Shown: piece after piece, positions 1-11,244 of the stretch
How the letters are laid out: every line of letters begins with the position of its first letter
Position numbering within the stretch: position 1 is the stretch's first letter
NCBI GenBank assembly: GCA_964007475.1
Contig: OZ023274.1
Location: 79,929,303 to 79,993,302, forward strand
Direction of reading: 5' to 3'
Length of the DNA: 64,000 nucleotides
Source: Hybos culiciformis
Taxonomy: Eukaryota > Arthropoda > Insecta > Diptera > Hybotidae
Program-made: the position numbers and the translations under genes
The notes under the pieces: generated by a model
Told to the model about the DNA's origin: nothing
Seen by the model: only the letters and a program-made list of their open reading frames with translations
Database searches by the model: none

Positions 1-180
1 TTGAAACATTATTTTCATTTTACGCCTACGCCTAGTATTCAGATTTAAGAGAAATAATAATTCGCTTATTTATAAACGTAAACAATTTGCAACATGTACA
101 TATATTTACGCCTATTGGCGAGGAAGAAAAACATTTGTTTCATATTTAATAGACGATAACTTATATTTCATTTTTCACTT
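1..180. other. Left flank, no gene recognised
   Basis: AT-rich sequence before the retroelement. It has a few TTTACGCCTA words (near 20 and 110) but no open frame or RNA that I recognise. Confidence 0.5.
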
Positions 181-182
181 AG

Positions 183-884
183 GTTGATCTCAAAACAAAA
201 ACTTCGAAGATTCTTCTTGCGTCCCAGTCGTCGCCTTTTGATGTGATTGCATTAACGGAAACGTGGTTAAATTCATCAATTAATGATGCTGAAATCCTAT
301 CTAAAGATTATCAAGTTTTTAGACGTGACAGATATGGAAGTCAAATGGGTGGTGCATCGCAAACTGAAATGTATAGAAGAGGGGGTGGTGTGCTATTGGC
401 TATAAAGAGATGCTTTGATACATGCGTGGTCCCTGTTCCGTCCATAAACGGAACTGAAATTATTTGTGTTAAAGTAAAGTTGGGGTCTAGGTCTATTTAT
501 ATTCTTAATTGTTATGTGTGCCCTGGTAGTGATTTTGAAACTTATTTGGATGTCACTAAATGTGTGGAGTATATTATTTCTAAGACTACTCCTGTGGATG
601 AAGTAATGTTGATAGGAGATTTTAATTTGCCTAGATTACAATGGAGTTATTCTGAGGAGGATGATTGTTGTATATCACTTAACCCTGTCTCTCATTCAGA
701 GACTACTCTTATAGATAGTCTGACATCTAATGGCCTTAAGCAGATTTCGCAGATCAAAAATAAAAACAATGTTCAACTTGATTTAACATTTGTTACAGAT
801 CCTACAGGTTGTGTGGTTGATCAGTGTAGTGATCCATTGTTGGATATTGATGATCATCATCCTCCCTTCCCTTGTGTGTTGTAG
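183..884 (+). pseudogene. LINE endonuclease domain (EEP family), truncated
   Basis: The frame reads DVIALTETWLN near its start (the catalytic Glu of the EEP fold lies in LTETW) and GDFNLPRLQW about 125 residues later (the catalytic GDFN). It ends in DDHHPP, matching the conserved SDH/DHHP segment near the end of LINE endonucleases. The first ATG in this frame is absent; the TTG/GTG-started reading covers 213 residues but homologous sequence extends upstream to 183. The frame then hits a stop at 882-884, after which the protein sequence continues in another frame. In an intact element this enzyme nicks target DNA for target-primed reverse transcription. Here it is non-functional because it is separated from the RT. 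Confidence 0.85.
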
Positions 885-1423
885 GTCTATCGTCTCAATA
901 AGTTCTCCAGATTTTGAGAGATCGTTCTCACGTAACTTTCGCAAGACGAACTTAGCAATACTTAGAAATTATTTATTAGGTGTTGATTTTTTGGAATTGT
1001 TGAGAGTGGATGAAGGTGATGGTTGGAGATTTTTACTCTGTGTTGTCCAGTGCACTGGAATTAGCAGTTCCTCTGGAAATGGACAGGATAGTAGAGAATT
1101 CTCCACCGTGGTACCCATGTAGCCTGAAGTCACTCCGGAATAGAAAAAATAAGAGTTGACGTAAATATATGTTGTCCAAGACTAGTGAAGATTTATCACT
1201 CTTCTTGAATCTTCAAACCGAATTTAAAATTCTTATTGAGGACAGCTATAATGGTTATGTATCCTCGATTGTTCCCGAACTCGTTTCAAACCCGAAAAAG
1301 TTTTGGCAATTTATCAACTATAAGAAAAAAAATGATGAATATCCACCGGCCTTACAGTTTAAGAATGTTAAATCTGGTCATCCGCAGCAAATCGCTGAGA
1401 TGTTTGCGGGTTTTTTTCTCTGA
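885..1423 (+). pseudogene. LINE ORF2 linker and start of RT, frameshifted
   Basis: Pieces in three frames match the region between endonuclease and RT of Jockey-type elements. A FRKTN segment lies at about 930-1010. Then comes FYSVLSSALELAVPLE with PPWYPCSL at about 1028-1145, ending in a TGA. A third piece is TEFKILIEDSYNGY...NPKKFWQFI at 1169-1423. The PPWY and NPKKFW words are typical of the segment just before the RT palm in these elements. At least three indels separate the pieces. No other function is suggested. Confidence 0.75.
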
Positions 1424-2481
1424 ATGTTTTATAGACTCAAACAATGTACCAGATGAAGATTATTTTAGATATATGGATGAATTTCCCAATACTACCCTTT
1501 CATCATTCTCAATAACATCTGGAAAAGTTTTAAATAGCTTACAGCAATTGAAGCCAGATTTTTCATGTGGCCCGGATGGAATTCCACCTTTTGTTTTGGT
1601 GAATTGCTCAGATTTACTTTTATTGCCATTAACAGTTTTGTTCAATAGATCTATTGAGTTATCTAGATTTCCTAAAATGTGGAAGAGCGCTTATGTTCGT
1701 CCTATACATAAAAAGGGTAGTAAGATAGAAATTACGAATTACATACCAATAGCTAAATTGTCCACAATTCCAAAAGTTTTTGAAAAGATTGTGTTTGATA
1801 AAATTTGTTTTTCACTGCAAACTGTTTATATCAGATAAGCAACATGGATTTGTGAGTGGTAGGTCGACTGTCACCAATCTAATGGAAGTCTCATCATTTA
1901 TCCTTGAGTCTATGGAAGGGGGGTGTCAGACGGACAAAGTCTATACGGATTTCTCAAAGGCTTTTGATAGGTTGTCACATAGTTTGATTCTTTTTAAGCT
2001 TGAAAGGTTGGGTTTTCCAAGCAATTTTATCGATTGGATTGAATCTTATTTGTTAGATAGAGAATATATTGTGTCATTTAGGTCCAATTATTCTAAGCCT
2101 TTTATTGCGACCTCGGGAGTTCCACAGGGGAGTCACCTTGGTCCGCTTTTATTTTTAATTAGCACAAATGATGTGATGAGTGTAGTTGTTAATTCAGAAT
2201 TGAGTATCTTTTCGGATGATATGAAAATCTTCAAGAGAGTATTGACTGAACAAGATTGTTGTGCCCTCCAATGTGACTTAGAGCTGTTTACTGTTTGGTG
2301 TGAAAAGAATTTTCTATCGTTGAATGTGGACAAGTGCGAAGTAATTACCTTCTCTCGCTTGAAATGTACCACCTATTTCCGGTATAGCTTAGTTGGTGGT
2401 TCATCAGTGAAGAGAGTCTCAACGGTATGTGATCTAGGAGTGACTTTTCGAGGATGGATTTTAAGGACCATTACAACTTGA
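1405..2481 (+). pseudogene. LINE reverse transcriptase core, frameshifted
   Basis: RT blocks appear in order: GPDGIPPFVL (1570 region), WKSAYVRPIHKKGS (1680), a frame change at about 1825, then KQHGFVSGRST (1840), TDFSKAFDRLSH (1945-1980), GVPQGSHLGPLLF (2115-2150) and the catalytic box FSDDMKIF (about 2210-2235). The usual box is F/YADD; here the Ala before the two Asp is Ser, while both metal-binding Asp are kept. The final piece (DKCEVITFSR) runs to about 2450 before another frame change. The copy is clearly dead as a whole, but the homology is easy to follow, so it is not ancient. Confidence 0.85.
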
Positions 2482-3026
2482 TTATTAATAAGGCCTTCTC
2501 TTTGTTGGGTTTTATCAAGAGATGGTCTAAGGAGTTTGATAGTATTATTGTAACGAAGTCATTCTACTGTACTATTGTACGCCCTATACTTGAGTATTGC
2601 TCCCAAGTATGGTCGCCGTGTTTTGAAGTCTACGTAAATAGAATAGAAAGTGTGCAAAGAAATTTATTAAGATTTGTATTTAGATCATGCCATGGCGTGA
2701 TCCATATATTCTTCCGTCCTATACGGATAGTATTCAATTTCTAGGCATACAATCACTAAAGGATAGACGAATTATTTGTGATGTTGTAACACTGCATCAA
2801 ATTATATCCGAATTTGCTGGATAGAGTTAGATTGAGGGTACCATCGAGACCACTTAGAAATAGCCAAATGTTCTGGGTGGAAAGGCACAGTACAGTATAT
2901 AGCAAAAATCGGCCAATTGAAAGAATGTTATCTGAGGCCAATAAGGTTTCAGTTATTTTTGAAATCACGGATACTAAATTGATATTAAAGTCAAAGTTGA
3001 AGAGACTAAATGGTATGATTGTCTAG
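2454..3026 (+). pseudogene. LINE ORF2 C-terminal region, frameshifted
   Basis: Three overlapping frames continue the protein: LLGFIKRWSKEF and LEYCSQVWSPC...VNRIESVQRNLLRF (2454-2690), then SIQFLGIQSLKDRRIICDV (about 2700-2815), then RLRVPSRPLR...NRPIERMLSEANKVS (2814-3026). The CSQVWSP and RIESVQ words are the usual thumb/C-terminal signatures of Jockey/CR1-like ORF2. The true stop of the element is the TAG at 3024-3026. Confidence 0.8.
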
Positions 3027-3074
3027 AATGTGGTTTGTAGTGTCTTGAATGTGGTTTGTTGTGTCTAATCTATG
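3027..3074 (+). repeat. Short tandem duplication in LINE 3' UTR
   Basis: Directly after the stop codon the sequence GAATGTGGTTTGTAGTGTCT is followed by an almost identical copy (one base changed). It forms a two-copy direct repeat with a period of about 20 bases. Confidence 0.7.
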
Positions 3075-3385
3075 TGATTTTAGTTAAGTCCTATTATTAT
3101 TTATCAAACTGATTCATATTAAAATATTTGAATATATTTTTAAGATTAATGATATGTATTACAAAAAATTGTAATGAAATAAAGTCGGCTTGCATTAAGA
3201 TTGTATCTAAACTCAATACAAAAATATTATTGTATACATTTTATGTAGTAAATCGTAAATTTTTGTCTGCACTTATATGTTAATATGTTGTATGTTGAAA
3301 TATCTTCAATAAATATTTAAGGTACCACTATGGACCCTATTGGCCTATGTGAGGCCGGTTGGGCCGCCTCCCTAACCTAAGAATA

Positions 3386-4284
3386 ATATGGTAAACTGAA
3401 ATTAAACCCATTCTTTTATATGTGAAGGTAAATAAATATATTTGGTTTATTTTTATACATTTTATTTATAAAATTAAATTTGAATATGTGTTAAAATCAG
3501 ATAATTAGATTTTATTATTTTTTTTCAACATTTTAAAAGAATAAATCAAAAATTTCTCTTCAAATAATTTTTCTATTAAAATCAAAAAAATTTAATCTGG
3601 TTATAAGAAAATTAGAAAAAATGAATTAAAATTGGAGAAAAAAAGTAGCTACCTAAATGTAAAAATATAACCAAAAAGTATCGCAATGAGTTCTTTCTTA
3701 TTAAATAAGCCTTAACGCAAATCCTAGTAAAAACAATAGGAATATTGTTTACCTCTTCGTTTTAAACATTTTGTTAAATTTTCACTCAGTAAAAGACGGT
3801 GACATTGCAACTCTTTTTTGACGTCAATTTTTTTTAAAACTTCAAACTATTGGTTATTAATGTTTTACATAGTGGTCTATAAGCTATCTTTTTTTTTTAA
3901 TTTCAATGCTTCATAATTTTCCTTTTATCAGTAAAAATAATATATAAATATATAAAAATTATTAAATTATTAAATCATTTGTGAGAAATCAGGCATAAAA
4001 AATATTGAAATAAAAATTGCTACTGCGGTACTACCCTGACACTATTTGGTTATAATTTTTAGACAGCTTTATTTATGCGTAAAAGTATACTAAATTTTTG
4101 TATGGAATGTGCATAATTCTGCAACTTCAATAAATATAAACTAACAACAACAACACGTAAAATATTATTAATTATTATAACTAATTAGAATTCAAGCAAG
4201 ACCACTTCTTAAAAAAGGCCACAAAAACTCTACCAAATGGAACATCAAGTAATTTAGAAAAAAAAATCTAGAATGCCATCTGCC
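3386..4284. other. AT-rich spacer between LINE and annexin gene
   Basis: No gene is recognised. The part next to 4285 is presumably the annexin 3' UTR, with a candidate polyadenylation signal at 4068-4073 on the - strand. The rest is poly-A/T-rich sequence. Confidence 0.5.
4068..4073 (-). promoter_or_regulatory. Candidate polyadenylation signal of annexin gene
   Basis: TTTATT on the + strand gives AATAAA on the - strand, 212 bases after the annexin stop codon. I see no closer AATAAA on that strand between the stop and this site. In such AT-rich DNA the hexamer is common, so this is only a candidate. Confidence 0.35.
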
Positions 4285-6168
4285 TTATTGTTTCAGCAAA
4301 GCCAATAATGCTCTCTTATAATCTCCTGAAGTTTCATTCTAAAAAATAAATAAATAAACAATCAATAACTTAAAATTTATTTACAACAATCACAGAAATA
4401 TTAAATTTTAACGTACCTCCTATTTGAGTCATAAACATTAAATTTATTTCATATAGGAGGACATGAAAAGGAAAATAAATTTAATAACATGTAAAGCCGT
4501 AGTACAATTTTTCAAGAATTATAATAATTTTAGAGAGAGCTTTTTTACATAAACGTTAGGTAGGTATTCGATTTCAGAATAAATTTCAAAAATTAATGTC
4601 TTTCCAAGTAAATTTAATTAAATGAAATGATGTTAGAAGAAAAAAATACGATGTTAACCATTTCCTTTTCCAAATATTTATTAAGATGTAATTTTTCTTA
4701 AACCATCTTAAAAATTGTGTCAATTCTTTAAAAGAGTTCTATTCAATTTTGATTTGATTATCCAAGGAGCTAGCAAGCCAAATTAAAAAAAAATAAATGT
4801 TTGTTCTACCGATAAATGACAAATAATAAATAACTTATAAAAAAGAAAGTACAACTTGAAAAAATATTATGTAAAAAGTACTTACCGCTACAGCACTAGA
4901 TAAAGTACGATTATAAATTCTTTCAAATTCCTCTTTTATGGTCTCCAAGTCGATTTCTGAACGACTGACTATGATTCGAATCAATTGCTCATCATCTGTA
5001 CCCATTCCTTCAACTGCTTTATGCAATTGATGCGCGAAATATGCTGGAGGGGATTGAACGCATTCAACAATAGCCATCATAGCATCATGCAAAGAACCAT
5101 CCATTTCATGTTTAATGGCTTGCTCAATGGTTTGCCCTGAGATTTCCTAGAACGTATAACAACACTTAAAACCAATATGTACACCATGTACCAATATAAA
5201 TTTAAGTTCAATTGACTATCGGAATTTTTATTCACTTAGATACTTAAAATCTATACCTTGTATTCTTCAAACACCAATCTCAACTGTGCAAAACTAGAAC
5301 GAGCGATAATACGATTGAAAGTGTCTTCGTCTGTTCCTAATTGTTCTTCTCCTGCTGCATACAAAGTTGCGGCATCTTCTTTTGCTTTTTCTGGATCAAC
5401 GGCACCTATAAAACAGTATAATTTTCGAAGTAATTTATAGTCAAATTGTCAAAGATTGAAAGTACAAAACGGAAGGATTGCGATCCTTCAAGATTTGTCT
5501 ATAAGAACTTGAAAACAATCTTCAAAACTTATGAAAAAAACTAGGAAAACGATTTTCTGTTTTAATTTTATTCTTAAGACTTAAAAAAACGTACCATTTT
5601 TATCACGAGCACCAGAGACAATTAAAGTTAACAGTCTACGGAAATGGCCTGAAGTTTCACCGCACAATTGCTCAGCCAATGGTCTGTTATATAATTCTTC
5701 GTAAATATCAACCAAAGCTTTAATTTCTTCATTTGACTTGGGGCATAAAATTTCCACTAAACATTCTTCATTGGTCCCCATTCCTTCCATTGCTTTATCC
5801 AACTCTCTGCTCAGATATTCATTGGATGGGGTCATCAAGGCAATTATGACATTCTCAAAATTTCCACCCAGTTCAGATTTTAGATCTTCAATAATATCTC
5901 GATCATAATCTTGATTATAAATTTCCTTTATTTTTTGTCGTTGCTCATTTGTACGATTAGTTAAAATATCAATAATAGTTTCTTCATCAGTTCCGAAGCC
6001 TTTCATAGCTCCACGTAATGTAGCAGCATCTTCGGAGGCATTAAAATTAGGATATCGCACAATGCAAGGTTTTGGCTAAAAAAGAAAGTACTTAAGTGAA
6101 TTATTTTAATAGCAACAAACATTAAAGTAAAAAATTTGTGTAATTAATATTTTTACCACATAATCCAT
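4285..6168 (-). CDS. AnxB10: Annexin B10 (calcium-dependent phospholipid-binding protein), complete five-exon gene
   Basis: Model: complement(join(4285..4338,4886..5146,5257..5405,5595..6075,6157..6168)), 957 bases, 318 residues. Every junction has GT..AG and phases agree. The first exon is only MDYV; the last encodes NETSGDYKRALLALLKQ then TAA. Four annexin repeats are visible, each with the type II calcium-binding loop: KGFGTDE (29-35), EGMGTNEE (101-108), EQLGTDED (185-192) and EGMGTDDE (about 260-267). Segments such as LAEQLCGETSGHFRRLLTLI and IIVSRSEIDLETIKEEFERI closely follow Drosophila Annexin B10 as I know it (321 residues there). Annexins bind acidic phospholipid membranes in a Ca2+-dependent way; this short-N-terminus type is cytosolic or peripheral. 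Start choice: the ATG at 6166-6168 joins cleanly to the exon starting PKPCIV, like the family's short N-terminus. An upstream non-coding first exon is possible but not seen. The paralogue AnxB9 fits less well. Confidence 0.93.
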
Positions 6169-8064
6169 TTTTAGTTTCAAATTAATTAGACCACAAAAGA
6201 AAATTGGATAATGTTAATTGAAATGAATTTTTTTTTTTATAAAAGGCAATTTTTTTTGTGACGAATATTAAAGGAATTTCAATCAATAACGTAGTTGTTA
6301 AGAGACTGAATTATTCACATACATGTATTTAAACAACTAAAATCAAACAAACAAGAAAGCTTTACTCATTTTAACAGATAGTTATTTGGAAGATTTTTGA
6401 TTTTGAGGGGATAATCTATAATTTTAACACGACTACCGTGATATAGTGTGTCTTGGGCAATAAAGCGCTGTAAAGTAGATAAAAATGATATTCATTAATA
6501 CATTCAGAAAATGATGTCGTATTAAAGGATAGTGTTGAATTACTTAACTTAACATCTGTACTGTAGGTACAAACGTATATGATGACTTACTTATATTACT
6601 ATTTTTTACCATAAATAAATAAAAGTTAGTGAAAACCTGCATAATTTTTTTTATACAATTCTTTTAATATAGTTAACCTTTTACAATTTCCTCAAACTTT
6701 AATCTAATATAATTAGGTATCTATTTTGCTCTCATGAAATCTTTAATGATTTTGTAAAGCTTTTAAAAATAAAATTTTTCTACTCTAACATCCGAATTGT
6801 TAATTATAAGCATCTGTCTGGTTTAAGAAAAATCATTGCCAAATTTTAAGATTATTTTTGTCGATGTTATTATACATTATTTTGCCTATTTTATCTTTGA
6901 AAATTCATAATAGTTATTTACAATGACTGTATATATAATGACTGTATTATATAATTTGTAGATGAACATAAATTATCATTTTGAAAAAAAAATTACAAGA
7001 TAATTCACTCGAGATAAACGAAATAATAACCATTCTACACATACATTTGCAATTGGTTGAATTTGACCGAAAGTTAATCTTAGATTGAGATTGAACGGAT
7101 GTTTTTTGCTTTTATAGGGATAATAATAACTTTAATGTATATTATTTAAATATTATTCTTTTTTGTTTTAATTTTATTATTGACAAATTAAAGTGAAAAA
7201 CAAAATTAAACAATTTTTAATGAAAATTCACTAAAAAGCTAGTTGTAACAACTAAATACCGGGGACTACTTTCTTTTAAAATACTTGTGCTTTTAGTTCT
7301 TACTCTCATTTCAACATACCCACCCAACCAACAGAAGTTATTTTCTCATATTAATATGTTAACAATTCTTAGGGTTTATATCCTCTTTTGTCGTCGGCAA
7401 TGATGAACCATGAAGCTATTTGATATTGTAAGAATGATAAATTACGTTACTCAAGGGCCAAGATCTACATAATTATAATTTGTCAATTAAAATGTTATCT
7501 GTTTTGTTTTATAGATTTAGAATTTTTAGCTATATTATTACATTAAGGTACATTGTACAAGTTTTACTTACAACAAGTATACTTACAAGGAGTTTATTAA
7601 AATATTATATTGAACTTAAAAATCTTAAGAAAATCCTATTCTCCTTTCATGCGAGTAAAGGACGAAATGTGTTTTAATTGAATTCCATCAAAAAACGATT
7701 TTCGTAAAATATTTACGTTCGATCTTCACCATAACTCTAACCGAAATTATTAATTAATTGAATAAAAGTTTTTTTTTTTTTTTAAATCATATGTACCTCC
7801 TTCTTACGTCCTACCTAAATGCAATCAAAATATTATTTAAAAAATTATTTAATGTGATCAAAGCTAAAAGATAGACAATGTACAACCACAACAGAACATT
7901 TTTTATGAGTGTATTATATATATAAAATGCTATGTCAAAAAAGTATTAACTTTGCAAATAGATATATTGTTTTTGTTTACTTTTACGTTGAATTATTGTT
8001 ATTAATAAAATATTTTTATTTTTGGTAATTTTTTTAAAGTTATTTAAATATTTTGGTTTTTATA
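6169..8064. other. AT-rich region upstream of annexin gene, no gene seen
   Basis: This should hold the annexin promoter and any 5' UTR exon, but I can place neither. Open frames here (for example 7480-7677) are short, hydrophobic and AT-driven. A poly-T tract lies at about 7769-7784. Confidence 0.5.
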
Positions 8065-9685
8065 ATGTCCCTAATTATTGAACTATTTGATAGATTTCTA
8101 CAATTTATGGGAATGGAATTTTTAAATAATTTAATTGATAGAGCTAGTAATTTTATAACAAGAATGGTAAGTTCGTTAACGTATTTATTAAGAATCTTTA
8201 AAATTAAAAGTGCCAAGAATGTCGTAAAAGTACAAGGTAGGTACAATACTAGTAGGTAGAGGAGTAGAACGCAGAGTAATATGTACTACTTTAGGAGAGC
8301 GTACGTATTTTTAGACTAATTATCATTTATCACTGAAATTGCATAAAATAAAAACAAAATATTGGTAGTTATAACTATTTTTCGTTCAAAGAGTATGGTT
8401 TCCGATGATGTTGATCATGTTTTTGGGTAAAAAAAATTAAAAATGTGCCAGATTAAATTTTCATTGAATTGAAAGCAATACTAGTGTTTTGCTGAACTAT
8501 TATAAAAGTAAGGGAGAGGGCTGGGTTATGGGTCGGGTTTTGTTTTTGGCCTATAATTCAGAAATTAGCTAAATAAAGTATGTAGTGTCATACATTGTTG
8601 GAAAGGTTATGTTCTTACGCAACTTTTCTCCGAAGAAAGTATTGTGATTCAAAAAACTCAAAAAATTTTATGACCATTTTTGTGACTACGTGAAAAAATT
8701 TCGAAAAAAAAAAGTGGCTGGGTTGTGGGTTACCTAGAAAAACCTTATTAAAATGGAAAAAATTGAAGTAAAACCTCGATAAATATCAAAAATATTAATT
8801 TTTATTAATTTTAGAAGCCGTCAATGGCAAAAATAATTTCAAAAAGTGACAGTTTTCAATAATCATCATCAATTGCAAAAAGTTGATTTTTTGAGGTTCA
8901 GTTTTGTCTTTTTCGGTAAAAATATGACTAACAATAAAAAAACATGCATTAAAATACTGGTCAAATCATAAAAAACACTTTATTCTGACAAAACTAACGA
9001 TAATTGACACTCATATATGGTGTGTATGCCATACAGTGGAAAAAAAATGGTGACCCACAACCCAGCCAATCGCTGACCCACAACCTAACCATGACGCCAT
9101 TTTTAAAGTCGAGGAAAAAAAAATTTTCCACTCGTGTATTATCTTAATGTCATACTAATTCGAAAAATATAAGATTTTAACTAAACGTTGATGCATTCAA
9201 CTCACCGTTTACAATTCATTTACTCAACAAAATGGCACTTTGAAAAAATCTTAAAATCATTATCGATTTTGACACATGGTGTATGCAGCTTGTATAAGCA
9301 ATACGTTCATTCACTTCAGTGTTCGCTTAAAAACTACCTTGGGTCTAAACAAAAATTTGACAGTAGTTAGATCCGCCAATTTACTTAGCATGACAGAAAA
9401 AATTAGCTGACCCACAACACAGCCCGACCCACAACCCAGACTTTGCAATCGCACAGCACATTAGTAACCTACCTAGGTACCTACCTTCTGAAAATGTAGG
9501 GCATAATTAATTACATAATGAAATAGAGGAAATCAAACATTTCATATTAAAATTCAAAATATATATTTTTTTAAATATTTAACAATGTATAACTATTTAT
9601 TAAAATTTAATTATTTTTTCAGATTTATAATAAGCCGATTGCTTATGAGGAAAGAACAAAAACAAATTATAAAAAAGATATGTAA
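8065..9685 (+). CDS. Possible small two-exon gene, 54 residues, function unknown
   Basis: Model: join(8065..8166,9623..9685), 165 bases. The first exon encodes 34 residues (starts MSLIIELFDRFLQFMG, ends NFITRM) and stops exactly at a strong donor, GTAAGT at 8167. The second exon follows a good acceptor (TTATTTTTTCAG ending 9622), stays in frame, and encodes IYNKPIAYEERTKTNYKKDM then TAA. AATAAA lies about 10 bases after the stop. The N-terminal half is amphipathic to hydrophobic and the tail is basic, which would suit a small membrane-associated or mitochondrial protein, but I do not recognise the family. The 1456-bp intron contains the inverted-repeat element at 8518-9441, as expected for an insertion tolerated in an intron. 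Chance is a real alternative, because a short open exon with good splice sites can occur in AT-rich DNA. Confidence 0.4.
8518..9441. mobile_element. Inverted-repeat (MITE/foldback-like) element with repeated CTGGGTTGTGGGTC words
   Basis: The left end GGGCTGGGTTATGGGTCGGG (8518-8537) matches the reverse complement of the right end at 9421-9441 with about two mismatches. Extra copies of the word lie inside: + orientation at 8716-8731, and - orientation at 9052-9067, 9072-9090 and 9406-9420. The words on the left half all point one way and those on the right half the other, so the element is an overall inverted repeat about 924 bp long. The interior is AT-rich and has no transposase frame. I found no convincing target-site duplication, so the exact ends are uncertain. 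Confidence 0.6.
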
Positions 9686-11235
9686 TAATCAAATAATAAA
9701 ACATTTTATTAAAAAGTCCCAAGTAGTTTGGTGTGTTATGGAAAATTACTCGAAATAATTGAAAAATTACCAGTCTCGAAACATCTGTTATGTACTTAGA
9801 TATAAAACGATCATATAAAATACTACTATGTACATTCATTATAAATACTTGATACTACAGCTCAATAAGTGAAATATTTCAACTTAAATTTTATTTAGGT
9901 ACATATAAAGTTTTACATAATATTAATATTGCCTACTTTTCTAGTAATCCAAACTCTTTTTTCCTTTCAGACTGAAGCAATATTCAAATTAAATTATGAG
10001 AAATATGCTTATGTACAAAGTTAATTATAATTTTATGTTAAATAAATGTTTTTAATTTATATTTAGAAATTTATTTTATTTATAATTTATAATATATATT
10101 TATAATTTAAAATGTTGAAACTACATAATTTTTTAGTTATTTATAAAGGTGATTATTTTTGTTCCGTATTTTAGAGGATACCGAAAGCTTAAGGTAACAC
10201 AGGATGCGTAATTAATTACAAATTCAATAATTTAGTTATGTGAATTTAAATGAATAATTCAGTCAGCTCCGAATTTATTGCCAATTCTCGTATTTTTTCA
10301 AAGGCGTTAAAATTAAGACTATTTTTCAAAAAAAAATATGACCCACATTTTGTGGAAGAAAACCATTTCATTTCGTTTGTTTTATATATAGATATCATAA
10401 AACCAATAGAACGAATAAAATTTACAATTCCGGCTGACCTAGATAAAAATCCTAATCTTACAATACTTTTGGTAATAAGTTTCCGTTTCCCTTCTTAAAT
10501 CCACTTAACAAACTTGGCAAAAGTTATATAGGTCAGGTGTATGATGTATCAAATCAAAACAAAAAAAACTGTTGGTAGGTATAAGAAGTAAAAAGTTTCC
10601 GTTCTTAAAAGAAAGTATTTGGAAAAATATATCCCTATGCAATTAAATTAATTGGCCTCTGGATTTCTTTTCATAAGTTACAAAACTGTTAGCTTTTAAC
10701 TTAGGTACACCTAGATAAATTTTCTAAATTTCAAATTTTTACATCTAGGTCCTGTACATGTACGTAGATAATACCATTGATTAAGCATTAAGAAGAAAAC
10801 AAATAATGCCAGAAAGAGAACCACGGAAAACAATGAGGTAGTTCAATTTTTTCAATTTTGTGTGTACACTGTCCAACAGTCCGTAACATTTGGTTACATA
10901 GATGTAGTTTATTTGAGCAAAAGCTAAATATCTCTCTACATTCTACATTTTTGATTTTTCTTCAAATTATCAAAATAAACCAAATAATAAAATGTATATG
11001 TACCCGTGATATGTACATATTATGTAGATATAAATTTATATGTATATCACGTAGTTAAGAAGATTTTGCATTAAAAATACCAAATATATTTTTAAAATGA
11101 AAAATCTAAAGATAATTTCTGAATTTGTTTGTGTTAAACTTTTTAAACTTTAACCTTAATACTTACTGATTTTTTCATTGTAGTTTTTGTCACAGATAAT
11201 TTATATTGGTGTTACATTTTGAACTTTTTTTAGTG
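9686..11235. other. AT-rich region, no gene seen
   Basis: No supported gene. The open frames at 10250-10498 and 10858-11058 have no recognisable features or splice context. TACCTA/TAGGTA words are frequent. Confidence 0.5.
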
Positions 11236-11244
11236 TACCTGTGC
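11236..11244. repeat. Left target-site duplication of foldback element 1 (9 bp)
   Basis: TACCTGTGC here is repeated exactly at 11999-12007, directly bordering the two ends of the palindromic element. Confidence 0.7.

Larger units (their letters stand above)
181..3385 (+). mobile_element. Degraded Jockey/CR1-like non-LTR retrotransposon (LINE), 5' truncated
   Basis: A single + strand element encodes, in the usual LINE order, an apurinic-type endonuclease (183-884), a linker, a reverse transcriptase (about 1405-2480) and a C-terminal region (to the stop at 3024-3026). The reading frame breaks at about 880, 1015, 1145, 1415, 1825, 2450, 2700 and 2815, so the element cannot make an intact ORF2. 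The endonuclease starts abruptly at 181 without the usual N-terminal strand, and no ORF1 (gag-like) precedes it, so the copy looks 5' truncated. About 360 bases of AT-rich 3' sequence follow, including AATAAA near 3176 and a GC-rich stretch at 3340-3378; the exact 3' end and any target duplication are unclear. The clade call comes from the RT and C-terminal sequence style, not from a phylogeny. Confidence 0.85.

Noticed and set aside
8040..8246. 68-residue open frame on the - strand opposite the small gene
   Set aside because: Lys/Ile/Leu-rich mirror of the + strand frame, with no splice or polyadenylation support.
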